From: Pseudoalteromonas xiamenensis
GTDB taxonomy: Bacteria; Pseudomonadota; Gammaproteobacteria; Enterobacterales; Alteromonadaceae
Assembly (NCBI RefSeq): GCF_030994125.1
Contig: NZ_CP099918.1
Coordinates: forward strand, 124,001 to 188,000
Direction: 5' to 3'
Length of the DNA: 64,000 bases
Shown: positions 53,097-62,154 of the stretch, in pieces
How positions within the stretch are numbered: position 1 is the stretch's first letter
Layout: each line of letters starts with the position of its first letter
Notes under the pieces: model-generated
What the model was told of the DNA's origin: nothing
Database searches by the model: none
Seen by the model: only the letters and a program-made list of their open reading frames with translations
Program-made: the position numbers and the translations under genes

Positions 53097-54263
53097 ATGT
53101 TATCAGAACAGCAGTTTGCGCTAATTGAACAGTCTTTACCCTTGGTTGCTAACGTAGGAGTAGGCGTTACCGAGCATTTTTACGCGCGCATGTTCGAACA
53201 CAACCCTGAAGTGAAACATTACTTCAACTTAAGTAACCAACAAAGTGGTAAACAACCGTTTGCGCTGTTTTCTGCAATTGCTCGCTTTGCAACATTCCTT
53301 GGTGAACCTGAAAAGCTCGACACGTTGAAAAAGCAGATTGCCCAAAAGCACGTTGCGTTAACGATTAAACCGGAACACTACCCAATCGTCGGCACACATC
53401 TAATTGCCACCTTACAAGAACTCTTTCCTCAGGATTTTACAAAAGACATTGAAGACGCTTGGACCGCAGCGTATTTGGCTATTGCAGATTTACTGATCAC
53501 TGAAGAAGCCGGTCTATACTCTCAAAATGCTGCGGCAGTCGGTGGCTGGGGTGGCACTCGTCAATTTCAAATTTCGCGTATTGAGCAAGAATCTAAACAG
53601 GTAAAAAGTTTCTATTTAGCGCCGACCGATGGCGGTTCAATCGTTGGCTTTACGCCTGGTCAGTACCTAACAGTGCAAGTGCAGCCGGACTGTCAAGCTT
53701 ACCGTCAAATGCGCCACTATTCGATCACCGGGATTTTCGATGGACAATATCGTATTTCAGTTAAACAAGATGGTGTGGTGTCCGGCTTCTTGCACAATTC
53801 GCGTGTGGGTGCGCTGGTTGAATTAACGCCTCCTTCAGGTGATTTCACATTAAAGACATCCAACAACCCGAAAGTGTTTATCAGTGCCGGGGTCGGTATC
53901 ACTCCAATGGTTGCGATGTTGGGTCATCTCGTTGAAATGGAGAGCTCAACACCTTGCCACTTTTTACACGCTTGCCAAAACGAGGCTATGCACAGTTTTA
54001 AAGACTGGTTAAATGACGTGTCTCAAAAAACAGCCCTAGTCGATGTGATTCATTGGCATGAAGAACACTCTGATTACGCAACGTTTACAGGGTTTATGAA
54101 TTTGCATGACGTGACGAACTTGCCCATCAAGGATGGTGAGTTCTACTTGTGTGGTCCGATTGGTTTCATGAAAGCGATTTATAAGCAGCTCACCGCGCTT
54201 GGCGTTTCGCAAAGCCAGATCCATTACGAGTTATTTGGGCCTCACAGTGACTTAGCAGCGTAA
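53097..54263 (+). CDS. hmp: Flavohemoglobin / nitric oxide dioxygenase
   Basis: A 388-residue flavohemoprotein converting NO and O2 to nitrate with NAD(P)H. The globin domain is ~1-140 with the proximal-His helix AQKHVALTIKPEHYPIVG at ~80-97. The FAD-binding ferredoxin-reductase domain is ~155-260 with RHYSITG and GALVELTPPSGDF. The NAD domain is ~265-385 with ISAGVGITPMVAML and FYLCGPIGFMKA. All three domains are complete. It follows nnrS by 21 bases; under NorR and sigma-54 control it is induced by NO. A terminator follows. Confidence 0.95.
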   Translation: MLSEQQFALIEQSLPLVANVGVGVTEHFYARMFEHNPEVKHYFNLSNQQSGKQPFALFSAIARFATFLGEPEKLDTLKKQIAQKHVALTIKPEHYPIVGTHLIATLQELFPQDFTKDIEDAWTAAYLAIADLLITEEAGLYSQNAAAVGGWGGTRQFQISRIEQESKQVKSFYLAPTDGGSIVGFTPGQYLTVQVQPDCQAYRQMRHYSITGIFDGQYRISVKQDGVVSGFLHNSRVGALVELTPPSGDFTLKTSNNPKVFISAGVGITPMVAMLGHLVEMESSTPCHFLHACQNEAMHSFKDWLNDVSQKTALVDVIHWHEEHSDYATFTGFMNLHDVTNLPIKDGEFYLCGPIGFMKAIYKQLTALGVSQSQIHYELFGPHSDLAA

Positions 54264-54274
54264 CCCGAATAAAT

Positions 54275-54309
54275 TGAGGGGCACACCTTGTGCTCCTCAT
54301 TACTTTTTA
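54275..54309 (+). terminator. Rho-independent terminator after hmp
   Basis: Eleven-bp stem TGAGGGGCACA / TGTGCTCCTCA (one G-U pair), three-base loop, then TTACTTTTT. Confidence 0.85.
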
Positions 54310-54331
54310 CATTTTTAAAATTGTCATCGGC

Positions 54332-54835
54332 TTAGGCATTCACAAAATGCCGTAAAATATCCAGTTCATTTTGATTAAAAACCTTAATGCCGTTTCGACT
54401 TAGCAGCTCTGCCGTAACACCTCTTCCGTCCGTTATTTTACCAGAAAAACTGCCATCGTAGATGCGACTGTTCGCGCATGATGGACTAAATGCCGTTAAG
54501 ATAGCAATACGTATGTTGTGCTGCTGACAAAAGGTCAAAGTCAATTGCGCTGCCGCAATAAATTGGTCCGTCACGCACTGACCCGTATTTTCTTTCACCT
54601 GTTTAAAACCATCTAACACTTCAGCACCGGTCCCGTGAGCAATTTCTGCGGGAGCTCTCGGCGTACTCATTCCTGCTGCAACTTCAGGACAAAAGGTTTT
54701 CAATTCAAATTGTGTGTGTAGCCATGTCATGGTATCGATGTCATTTCCCACACAACTCGCGTTGTAACGCACAGGTTGCCCCATAAGACATGCGCTGACG
54801 AGAATGGGTTCTATTTGGGTTTTATTGTCATTCAT
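54332..54835 (-). CDS. DUF523 family protein
   Basis: A 167-residue cytoplasmic protein from ATG 54835; a TTG three codons upstream is a less likely start. The DUF523 pattern is visible: ILVSACLMGQPVRYNAS near the N-terminus, FCPEVAAGMSTPRAPAEI at ~48-65 and the C-terminal half AILTAFSPSCANSRIYDGSF, with the conserved cysteines in CLMG, CPE and SCA. Proteins of this family are fused or linked to DUF1722 in some bacteria; the role is unknown, although desulfurase or thiol chemistry has been suggested by the cysteines. Convergent with hmp. Confidence 0.85.
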   Translation of the reverse strand: MNDNKTQIEPILVSACLMGQPVRYNASCVGNDIDTMTWLHTQFELKTFCPEVAAGMSTPRAPAEIAHGTGAEVLDGFKQVKENTGQCVTDQFIAAAQLTLTFCQQHNIRIAILTAFSPSCANSRIYDGSFSGKITDGRGVTAELLSRNGIKVFNQNELDILRHFVNA

Positions 54836-54929
54836 TGAGTCCAATCGCCTGTTCCTTTTAATATGCCAAGTGGAACTTAGAATTTAAGAGCAGGTGGGCA
54901 TCAATGTCGACCCCCACCTAAGGACGATT

Positions 54930-55790
54930 TTATTTCGGTGCTTTTTCAAGTACGGAATCTATGTCACTTGCACTGTGACGGTCAGCTAACATTTCCCATT
55001 CCTCACCCCAAGTACGATTAACAATCCGGCCTCGTTTTACACCGGGACGTTTTGCGATGAGTTTTGCCCAGCGCATCACATTTGGATAACTTTCTACATC
55101 CAAAAATTCGGCTGCGTTATAAGCAAGTCCAAGTACAACATTACCATACCATGGCCAAATAGCGATGTCGGCAATCGTATACTCCTCTCCTACAATATAG
55201 GTTTTTCCTTCCAGCTGTTTATCAAGCAAATCCAGCTGGCGCTTAGTTTCCATGGTGAAACGATTAATAGGATATTCGAACTTTTCTGGCGCATACGCAT
55301 AAAAGTGACCAAATCCGCCACCCAAATAGGGCGCAGACCCCTGTAACCAAAACAACCAGTTCAGTGCTTCTGTTTTCGCTACGTGGTTCGAAGGTAAGAA
55401 ATGCCCAAACTTCTCAGCAAGGTATAAAAGAATATGGCCTGATTCGAACACACGAACGGGTTCATCCCCACTGTAATCCATAAGCGCAGGTATCTTAGAA
55501 TTCGGGTTTACTGCAACAAAGCCTGATGAAAACTGATCACTGTCACTAATGCTAATCGCGTAAGCATCGTAATCAGCTTCTTTTACACCAGCCAACAGCA
55601 ACTCTTCCAAAAGGATAGTTACTTTCTGCCCATTAGGCGTTGCAAGTGAATACAGTTGAAGCGCATGCTCGCCTTTTGACAAGTCACGTTCAAAACGTGC
55701 GCCAGAAGTTGGACGATTGATACTGGCCCACTGGCCCCCATTTTCATCGTTCCAAGTCCAGACTTTGGGTGGATTGTACGTCGTTGACAT
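54930..55790 (-). CDS. yghU: Glutathione S-transferase family protein YghU
   Basis: A 286-residue Nu-class glutathione transferase. The long N-terminal extension before the thioredoxin fold (STTYNPPKVWTWNDENGGQWASINRPTSGA) is typical of YghU. The thioredoxin-like domain follows (ALQLYSLATPNGQKVTILLEEL at ~42-63, NPNSKIPALMDY at ~95-106, FESGHILLYLAEKFG at ~114-128), then the helical domain with EYTIADIAIWPWYG at ~203-216. YghU binds glutathione or trypanothione-like thiols and reduces organic peroxides and disulfides. Single gene with RBS AAGGAG eight bases before the ATG. Confidence 0.92.
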   Translation of the reverse strand: MSTTYNPPKVWTWNDENGGQWASINRPTSGARFERDLSKGEHALQLYSLATPNGQKVTILLEELLLAGVKEADYDAYAISISDSDQFSSGFVAVNPNSKIPALMDYSGDEPVRVFESGHILLYLAEKFGHFLPSNHVAKTEALNWLFWLQGSAPYLGGGFGHFYAYAPEKFEYPINRFTMETKRQLDLLDKQLEGKTYIVGEEYTIADIAIWPWYGNVVLGLAYNAAEFLDVESYPNVMRWAKLIAKRPGVKRGRIVNRTWGEEWEMLADRHSASDIDSVLEKAPK

Positions 55791-55965
55791 GAAATCTCCT
55801 TCACATTAGCTGAGTGATAACTCGCTTGCGAGCTCACCTTTTGTCTTAAACAAATGAGTAGACAATAAGACCGCGCAATCCTCTAAATGTATTCATGCCA
55901 GCCTTGACATTAAGCTCAAGAAATCGTGTAGGGTCTATCTGCCCCCCATCCGCTCGAGCACCACG

Positions 55966-56922
55966 TTAATCTTTAGATACTTTAGGGCATGCTTTGAACG
56001 AAGAGCCAAGCAGCGCCTTCACCGTAAATGGTTTTTCAGCATCAGGGTTTATCTCGACTTGCGCTATATCGATTACCTTTACATCACCAGGAGCATTGAG
56101 GTGCCAAAGCCCAGATTTACGCTCGGAAAAACAGAAGTCTGGCGTGTCGCCATGAACGAGTAATAGCGGATAATCAAGCTGCTTTGCAAGCTCATCCAAT
56201 TTGTCACGATACACCTCAAGGCCATCGCATTTTTTAGGGTTATCGGTTGTACATTGGCCTTTATGTTTTGCTTCGACAAAAAGATCAGCTTGAGTGAAGA
56301 CAACGGCGGCTTTATGCCCTTTTTTCGGTAGATTTTGCTCAAGCCACTCAAAATTAAGTCGGTCTCGCGCTTCGACTTCTTGATAGGCTTTGGTCTCATC
56401 CGACATTTTTATTTGTCGTCTACCGTTATTCGTTGCAACTGCGTGGATCGTTAAAAACTGTACGCCATCCATATTCCAGCTTTGATTTTCTTTCATACTT
56501 TCTTGGCGTTTAAATTTTGGCAGAGCCGGTGTGCTTTTTGTAAACTCAGCGCGAATAAAAGCAAGGCGTTCTAATTCATCTTTAGGGTCTAACAGTGATG
56601 AACGATCACAGTCAGTCCAATCATTGTCACCCGGCGTATAAACAAATGGCTTATCACTTACATGGCTAATAAGCGCATAATTTTCTTTTAGTAGTATATC
56701 CGTACACGATTGAATGCTCGCTTTCATATCACCAACATGGACATAAAAGTCGTGCTGTGCAGCTTCGGCGGCTTTAGCTAACTTTCCATCTTTTTGTAAC
56801 CATTCAGCTTCTTTTGATGAATATGGCATGTCACCAAAGACTAAGAAATTTATCGGTTCTGACTTTGCAACGGCATTAAGCGACAACCCCAGACAATACA
56901 AAGAAACGAATAGCTTTTTCAT
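55966..56922 (-). CDS. Secreted calcineurin-like phosphoesterase-type protein
   Basis: A 318-residue exported protein with a signal peptide (KKLFVSLYCLGLSLNAVA-K). Metallophosphoesterase-type motifs appear in order: NFLVFGDMPYS at ~25-35, FYVHVGDMKASIQSC at ~60-74 (GDM/GDxx), PFVYTPGDNDWTDCD at ~92-106 (GDND, in place of GNHD) and LLLVHGDTPDFCF at ~252-264 (GHxH position). The metal set looks partial compared with well-known calcineurin-like enzymes, so hydrolysis is likely but not sure. Several cysteines may form disulfides. Single gene with an upstream binding site (GAGGGAG). Confidence 0.65.
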   Translation of the reverse strand: MKKLFVSLYCLGLSLNAVAKSEPINFLVFGDMPYSSKEAEWLQKDGKLAKAAEAAQHDFYVHVGDMKASIQSCTDILLKENYALISHVSDKPFVYTPGDNDWTDCDRSSLLDPKDELERLAFIRAEFTKSTPALPKFKRQESMKENQSWNMDGVQFLTIHAVATNNGRRQIKMSDETKAYQEVEARDRLNFEWLEQNLPKKGHKAAVVFTQADLFVEAKHKGQCTTDNPKKCDGLEVYRDKLDELAKQLDYPLLLVHGDTPDFCFSERKSGLWHLNAPGDVKVIDIAQVEINPDAEKPFTVKALLGSSFKACPKVSKD

Positions 56923-57011
56923 GTAACTCCCTCAAAGACAATTGATAGCATGTACCACGCTACATTATTTCTATGACTCTTATATTATTTTGCGCTGAGT
57001 AGCCATATTGC

Positions 57012-57770
57012 TTACTGCTGGCGCAACTTATGATTAAAACCGCTTAATTGCGACAGCTCACCACGGAACACGTCATAATCCACTTCCGTGGAGTCCAATT
57101 TGTAGGTGTCAGAGCGTTGCCAAATAAACAATCCTTGATGTCGCCAAACTTCAGGCACTACTGGCTTTTTAGCCTTAGTATAATCCGCTAACCACAAAGG
57201 GTAGCGACCAAATTCGGAATTATTCAGCCACATTTGAGCGAATTTTGTGTTGCTGTAGATCATCGGCAATCGACCGGTATTACTTTCGACGTAATCCAGA
57301 AAACGCAATAAATCCTCATGAAGCTGAGAGACCGACTTATCGTGAGAAACGCTGTATTGTTCTACATCTACGATAGGGGTGATGTCTGAGTCTGCCCATT
57401 GACCTACCGTATTAATAAAATGAATTGCTTGTGCTTGAGGTGATTCTCCCGCGATGTAAAAATGGTACGCGCCGCGAATCCGTCCATGCGCCTTAATTGC
57501 CGACCAATTTTCAGCAAATTTGGCGTCTACGCCTTTTGCTCCATTGGTTGCTTTCGCAATAATAAAGTGAAGTCCAGTGTGTTTGGGTAAGTCAACGATT
57601 AAGTCGCCTTGGTAATGGGAAACGTCTATTCCGTAATAAATTGGCGCTTGTGCTTCACTGCGGTTTGGTGTCGGCTGATGAAAGTGCCCAATAACGTACC
57701 ACAGCCCCACTAACGCGCATGTCAGCAAAGCCAAGTAGATAACAAATCGACGTGTAGAACCTATTCTCAT
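57012..57770 (-). CDS. Glycoside hydrolase family 25 lysozyme
   Basis: A 252-residue membrane-anchored muramidase. A single N-terminal membrane helix (FVIYLALLTCALVGLWYV at ~9-26) tethers a GH25 barrel: YGIDVSHYQGDLIVD at ~46-60 with the first catalytic Asp, HFIIAKATNGAKG, RGAYHFYIAGESPQAQA at ~98-115, and PIVDVEQY at ~133-140, which holds the catalytic Asp/Glu pair. LWLADYTKAKKP and IWQRSDTYKL complete the family pattern. It cleaves the N-acetylmuramic acid/GlcNAc bond in peptidoglycan; here probably wall remodelling in the periplasm. AAGGAAA precedes the ATG. Confidence 0.9.
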   Translation of the reverse strand: MRIGSTRRFVIYLALLTCALVGLWYVIGHFHQPTPNRSEAQAPIYYGIDVSHYQGDLIVDLPKHTGLHFIIAKATNGAKGVDAKFAENWSAIKAHGRIRGAYHFYIAGESPQAQAIHFINTVGQWADSDITPIVDVEQYSVSHDKSVSQLHEDLLRFLDYVESNTGRLPMIYSNTKFAQMWLNNSEFGRYPLWLADYTKAKKPVVPEVWRHQGLFIWQRSDTYKLDSTEVDYDVFRGELSQLSGFNHKLRQQ

Positions 57771-57837
57771 GAGGATTTCCTTCCCATCTAAGAATTACCC
57801 TTAAACCCATTCAGTTGTTCGGTGCAATTCAGCGTTA

Positions 57838-58758
57838 TTATTGTTGTTTTTCACTGTTACTTTGTCTTTGCCAATAGCTCGCTAATATTGATCCACTGAC
57901 ATTGTGCCAAATCGAGAAAATCGTTCCAGCAATCGCGGCTGCAGGAGTGAAAAACTTCATCGCCAGCGCTACGGCGAGCCCAGAGTTTTGCATGCCCACC
58001 TCTAGTGCAATTGTCTTGCAAACTTTTGGCTCAAACCCGAGTGCCTTTCCTGCAAGATAACCCAAGAGTAGACCACTTCCGTTGTGAACGATAACAGCCG
58101 CCAGCATGATTATGCCGACACTGTGTAGTTTGTTTGCATTAAGCGCCACAATAATCGCGATGATAAACACAATGGACACCATAGAGAAAATCGGTAGCAC
58201 ATCTGTAATCTTCGACATTGTGACTTTAAAAAAATGGTTGAGCACGATTCCAAATGCGACGGGAAGCAGCACAATTTTAAATAAACTCAGGACCATGCTC
58301 GATGTTGGAATATCAACGATTTGACCAACCAACAATTCAATCAACAGCGGAGTTAAGGCAACGCCTAGCAATGTACTAATTGCGGTCATCGTAATCGACA
58401 ATGCAACGTCACCTTTAGCCAAATAACACAGCACATTGCTTGCCGTTCCACCTGCTACAGCCCCCACTAATACCATGCCTATGAGTAAAGTATCGTCAAG
58501 TTGAAACACATTGGAGACGAAAATAGCGACCGCTGGCATGACCGTAAATTGGAGCACAACACCGGCTAATACCGCCTTTTTGCTATCTTTTATGCGCAAA
58601 AAATCGCTGGGGGTTAAAGTGAGACCCATAGTGAGCATAATCACTGTCAGAAGCGGCACGATAAGTGTTTTTAAGCCAGTAAAGAGTTCCGGCTTTAAAT
58701 AGGCAATCGCAGAAAACGCGAGCGCCCAGATAGGGAACAATTGCAATACTCGGTTCAT
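57838..58758 (-). CDS. Bile acid:sodium symporter (BASS) family transporter
   Basis: A 306-residue inner-membrane transporter with about ten helices of the BASS family. Characteristic segments are MLTMGLTLTPSDFLRI near helix 2, GMVLVGAVAGGTASNVLCYLAKGDVALSIT at ~95-125 (crossover region) and ALEVGMQNSGLAVALAMKFF at ~248-267 (the second crossover with GMQNSGL). Bacterial members carry out sodium-coupled uptake of organic anions such as pantoate or 2-oxoacids; bile acids are not implied. Transcribed alone from its own start, 80 bases after the LysE gene. Confidence 0.9.
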   Translation of the reverse strand: MNRVLQLFPIWALAFSAIAYLKPELFTGLKTLIVPLLTVIMLTMGLTLTPSDFLRIKDSKKAVLAGVVLQFTVMPAVAIFVSNVFQLDDTLLIGMVLVGAVAGGTASNVLCYLAKGDVALSITMTAISTLLGVALTPLLIELLVGQIVDIPTSSMVLSLFKIVLLPVAFGIVLNHFFKVTMSKITDVLPIFSMVSIVFIIAIIVALNANKLHSVGIIMLAAVIVHNGSGLLLGYLAGKALGFEPKVCKTIALEVGMQNSGLAVALAMKFFTPAAAIAGTIFSIWHNVSGSILASYWQRQSNSEKQQ

Positions 58759-58838
58759 ACATGACTCTTATTTTTGTAGAAGTCTATATGGTATAAGTGC
58801 ATGAGCTATCAAAGCAATTCTTTTGTCTCAAGAACGGC

Positions 58839-59462
58839 TTAGTTTGATGGGTTCATTAACAGCAAAAATAGCTCGATAAGCACCGGTAAAATGGACAAGA
58901 CCAGTAAGCTTGCCATGACATAGTTGAATCGTTGTTGATTACGCGTTGTATGTAAAAAACGACTTAAAAAAGAACCAAACCAAAGCCATATTCCTACACT
59001 TGGAAATGCCACGAACAAATACACAAGCCCAATAATTAGGTAGCCTAACCCTGCTTGGTTCCCAGAATCCGTAAAGGTGGCGATCGCCCCTGTTGCAACA
59101 ACCCAAGCTTTCGCATTGACCCATTGGAACAATGCACCATTGGTGAAGGAGAGTGGTTTGCCCTGCGTTTTAATCTCTAAGGTGCCCGTTGATGTTCCAA
59201 TTAACCACGCTAAGTACAACAGATACAGGACGCCCGCTACTTTAAGCCATACGTGAAACTCAGGAAACCGCTCGAACACTTGGGAAAACCCAAGACCGAC
59301 TAAGACCACCATGAAAGCAAAACCAATACAGATACCACACAGTAGAGGCACACTTCGCCACATACCAAAATTGACACCTGAAGACATAACCAAAATGTTG
59401 TTGGGTCCTGGAGTGACTGAAGAAGCGAACGCAAAAAGTGTTACTGCAAGTAAGTAGTCCAT
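58839..59462 (-). CDS. LysE/RhtB-family amino acid exporter
   Basis: A 207-residue, six-helix exporter of the LysE superfamily. The N-terminal FASSVTPGPNNILVMSSGVNFGMWRS has the family's PGPN signature with the following G...G turn; helices continue at ~40-65, 70-88, 115-140, 145-170 and 185-203. The segment LFQWVNAKAWVVATGAI is typical of the RhtB branch. Exported compound (an amino acid or derivative) not deducible. Followed by the BASS transporter gene on the same strand. Confidence 0.88.
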   Translation of the reverse strand: MDYLLAVTLFAFASSVTPGPNNILVMSSGVNFGMWRSVPLLCGICIGFAFMVVLVGLGFSQVFERFPEFHVWLKVAGVLYLLYLAWLIGTSTGTLEIKTQGKPLSFTNGALFQWVNAKAWVVATGAIATFTDSGNQAGLGYLIIGLVYLFVAFPSVGIWLWFGSFLSRFLHTTRNQQRFNYVMASLLVLSILPVLIELFLLLMNPSN

Positions 59463-59582
59463 GTTGGGATTCCATTCCGTGTGCTAGACGACATTGTAAC
59501 TAGACTTGACCATCAAACCCGTTTTCAACTTTTTATTCAAGAAAAATCAACCACGCTCAGAGTGGTTACCGTGAAGAAAGCG

Positions 59583-59981
59583 TTAGTCTAGACGTGAATA
59601 AACACCCAACAACGGAAATTTACTTTCACCAAACCCTATCGTTAAGGACATTATTTCACGACCATTTAGAATTTGCTTAAAATCAAGCGGCGCTCGTCGC
59701 TCCCCATTTGCAAACAAACCAAGAAGGTGTTTTTGCGTCAGTGTTCGCCGACCCGTCGACGTATTTTCCACCGTCACAACGGCCCAACGTTCGCCTTGTT
59801 CATTACTCATGAGCACGAGACTTAAGACATCAAAGTCACTAATATCCGCTTGAATGTTACTCGGATTAGGAAACGCAAGTTCGACATTTCTAGGGACAAC
59901 TTGGTCTACAGACAACGCTTCTTCGCTCGCTTTCAACATCGTTGAAAAACACAGTAAACACAATAAATACCCTATCCGCAT
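59583..59981 (-). CDS. Small exported protein of unknown function
   Basis: A 132-residue protein from ATG 59981, chosen because GGAG lies upstream (TTGGAGAAGAAAGATG) and because it begins a signal peptide (RIGYLLCLLCFSTMLKASEE). The mature ~114 residues are beta-rich (NVELAFPNPSNIQAD, RWAVVTVENTSTGRRTLTQKHLLGLFANGERR) and free of cysteine. The VENTSTGRRTLTQ and LFANGERRAPLDF segments look like an Ig-like domain of a secreted or outer-surface protein. I do not recognise the family. Single gene. Confidence 0.65.
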   Translation of the reverse strand: MRIGYLLCLLCFSTMLKASEEALSVDQVVPRNVELAFPNPSNIQADISDFDVLSLVLMSNEQGERWAVVTVENTSTGRRTLTQKHLLGLFANGERRAPLDFKQILNGREIMSLTIGFGESKFPLLGVYSRLD

Positions 59982-60227
59982 CTTTCTTCTCCAATTCATT
60001 ATGTAAGGCAGCAAAAAGGCCAAATCTCATATTAACCTTGCGGTATAGTCGGATTTACCTGAAGTTTCGCTGAATCTGCGAGGTTTAGCTCGCCAAACTC
60101 GTTTATTTTTACCATCGATATGCTTATCTGCTATCTCCAACAAGATTCGCATGTTTAAAATAGTATATTGATTTTATTATATTTACCGCTAATCTACGAT
60201 CAATGCTTTCCGTTCAAAGGTTCTATA

Positions 60228-61541
60228 ATGGACTCGCCGCAAGGTAACGATGCGTTTTACAAAGTCATGCATGCTTTGTTATATACTTCGCCAAATACGG
60301 GGGAATGTCATCAAGACACGCAGTGGCTCGTGTCTTTTTTGGGTGAAATATCTGAAATCCGAGCGGACTTTGACCTAAACGAGTGGTCGCATATTTCCAC
60401 TGAACATGGTCTCGCAATTTCGCCAGTTTCTGCAGCTAAATGCCTACAAGAAACCAAGCGTACGCAAGTATTTCTGCAAGCCGTCAAAGAAGCCATCGAA
60501 GACCGTATCGCGAAAGGCAGGTCTGTACGTGTTTTGTATGCTGGGACTGGCCCATATGGCACACTTGTGCTCCCGCTTCTTGCGTTTTTACCCAGTTTGA
60601 ACGTTCGCGTGACGTTGATTGATATACATCCGGAAAATATTAAAGCCATTCAAAGGATGATCCGTTATTTTGATCTGGCGGACAAAATCGACAGTATCCA
60701 TCTGGCCGACGCCACAAAATGGGCACCGGAAAATAGTGAATCATTTGATATCATCGTTTCAGAAACAATGAATGTTCTGCTTAAGAGTGAACCGCAAGTC
60801 TGGATTTTAGCAAATCTAGTCCCTTATTTGTCATCATCTGGTGCCCTTATCCCAGAATGTATTTCGCTTGGGGCGCACTTTACCATCGGCTGTCCGGATT
60901 ACTCGACATTGTTAACCATCGGTGAGTTTTTCCGCTTAGATAAAGCTCACGCATTAGACATCAACCGCAATGACAATAGTCGATTTAGCGGTAACATTGT
61001 TGTTCCTGAGGCTATCACGCCAAAACACAAATTGTGCTTAACCACGGATATTCAGGCTTACAAAAACCACCGACTTTCGCTGAATGACTCGAATTTAAAT
61101 ACACCTATCGTTTTACCTATTAGAACCGACCAATTAGAACCCAATCAATTGATCCATTTTGAATATCATAAAGAGAACCAAGTCGGGTTTGTTTTTCACT
61201 TTCCAAAGCCAGAAAAGCCTCTGTGCGCCGAATCTATTGCTAACTTTGCAGAACGGAGCCCGTGTGGCCTTTATCAACTCACCCGTGCCTATCAGCGCTG
61301 CCGACTAATGCGTTTCGGACAAAAATTTGAGGTGAGTGAACTGGATAGTCAACGGGATGAACTGCTCATAAATGCGTTGAATCTTAGCTATCACCAATGG
61401 CTTGAAATTTTGTTTCGCTCAGACAGCATCAATGAAGTCGAATCACACCTGCATTTACTCACTGACACACTGAATGATCCGGACGGTGTCGCCAAACTCA
61501 ATTTGGCTCTGTGTGAATTGGACAATAGGATTCAGCACTAA
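60228..61541 (+). CDS. PRMT-like SAM-dependent methyltransferase
   Basis: A 437-residue cytoplasmic protein from ATG 60228 (AAAGG upstream). The SAM-binding motif I VLYAGTGPYG is at ~103-111, the acidic ribose-binding IDIHPEN at ~131-137 and the PRMT-like double-acid loop region IVSETMNVLLKSEPQ at ~176-190, followed by LIPECISLGAHF. These give the layout of protein arginine methyltransferases, with an all-helical N-terminal ~95-residue region and a C-terminal helical tail. The substrate may be a protein or small molecule; bacterial PRMT-like enzymes often act on natural products. A phosphatase gene and a 2-oxoglutarate oxygenase gene follow. Confidence 0.72.
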   Translation: MDSPQGNDAFYKVMHALLYTSPNTGECHQDTQWLVSFLGEISEIRADFDLNEWSHISTEHGLAISPVSAAKCLQETKRTQVFLQAVKEAIEDRIAKGRSVRVLYAGTGPYGTLVLPLLAFLPSLNVRVTLIDIHPENIKAIQRMIRYFDLADKIDSIHLADATKWAPENSESFDIIVSETMNVLLKSEPQVWILANLVPYLSSSGALIPECISLGAHFTIGCPDYSTLLTIGEFFRLDKAHALDINRNDNSRFSGNIVVPEAITPKHKLCLTTDIQAYKNHRLSLNDSNLNTPIVLPIRTDQLEPNQLIHFEYHKENQVGFVFHFPKPEKPLCAESIANFAERSPCGLYQLTRAYQRCRLMRFGQKFEVSELDSQRDELLINALNLSYHQWLEILFRSDSINEVESHLHLLTDTLNDPDGVAKLNLALCELDNRIQH

Positions 61542-61567
61542 ACACTTTACTTTGTAAGAATGTCTAT

Positions 61568-62050
61568 ATGAAAAAAGCGCAAATACAGAACATTTTAGTC
61601 GTATGCATGGGCAACATATGTCGCTCTCCCACCATGGAAGCCGTGTTAAAGTACAAAGCAGCGCGCGCTGGTTTAGAGCTCCATGTCGACTCAGCAGGCA
61701 CTATCTCTTATCATCAAGGTAACCCACCTGATAGCCGGAGTAAATCGCATGGCAAGTTACGTGGTTATTCATTTAGTGGCATGCAAGCTCGGCAAGTGAC
61801 GCCGTCAGATTTCTCTCATTTTGACCTAGTTTTATGCGCTGACAAAACAAATTTGGCTGACTTGAAAAGCCGTTGCCCCGCAAGCGAATTTCACAAAGTA
61901 GGGCTGTTTTTGCAGTTCGGCGATATGGGATACAGCGAGGTGCCCGATCCCTATTACGGCGGTGAGAAAGGGTTCGAGTTGGTGCTCGACTTGGTTGAAA
62001 ATGCAGCTGAGGGTTTAATCAACCAACTAAAATTCAAAGAAAAGAACTAA
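61568..62050 (+). CDS. Low-molecular-weight protein tyrosine phosphatase-like
   Basis: A 160-residue LMW-PTP with the complete P-loop: Cys13 and Arg19 in VVCMGNICRSP, and the general acid Asp127 in VPDPYYGG. DSAGTISYHQGNPPDSRSK is the usual second conserved region. It dephosphorylates tyrosine-phosphorylated proteins or small phosphoesters. It starts 26 bases after the PRMT-like gene, so it is probably in one operon with it. Confidence 0.9.
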   Translation: MKKAQIQNILVVCMGNICRSPTMEAVLKYKAARAGLELHVDSAGTISYHQGNPPDSRSKSHGKLRGYSFSGMQARQVTPSDFSHFDLVLCADKTNLADLKSRCPASEFHKVGLFLQFGDMGYSEVPDPYYGGEKGFELVLDLVENAAEGLINQLKFKEKN

Positions 62051-62154
62051 TCGCTTACGCATCAACCTCACGAATCTTTACGATGAAAAATACTTGTTGG
62101 TAAACAGACTTCGATTTAGGGTAAAACGCGCCTCTAATTGAACTGGAGGCGTTA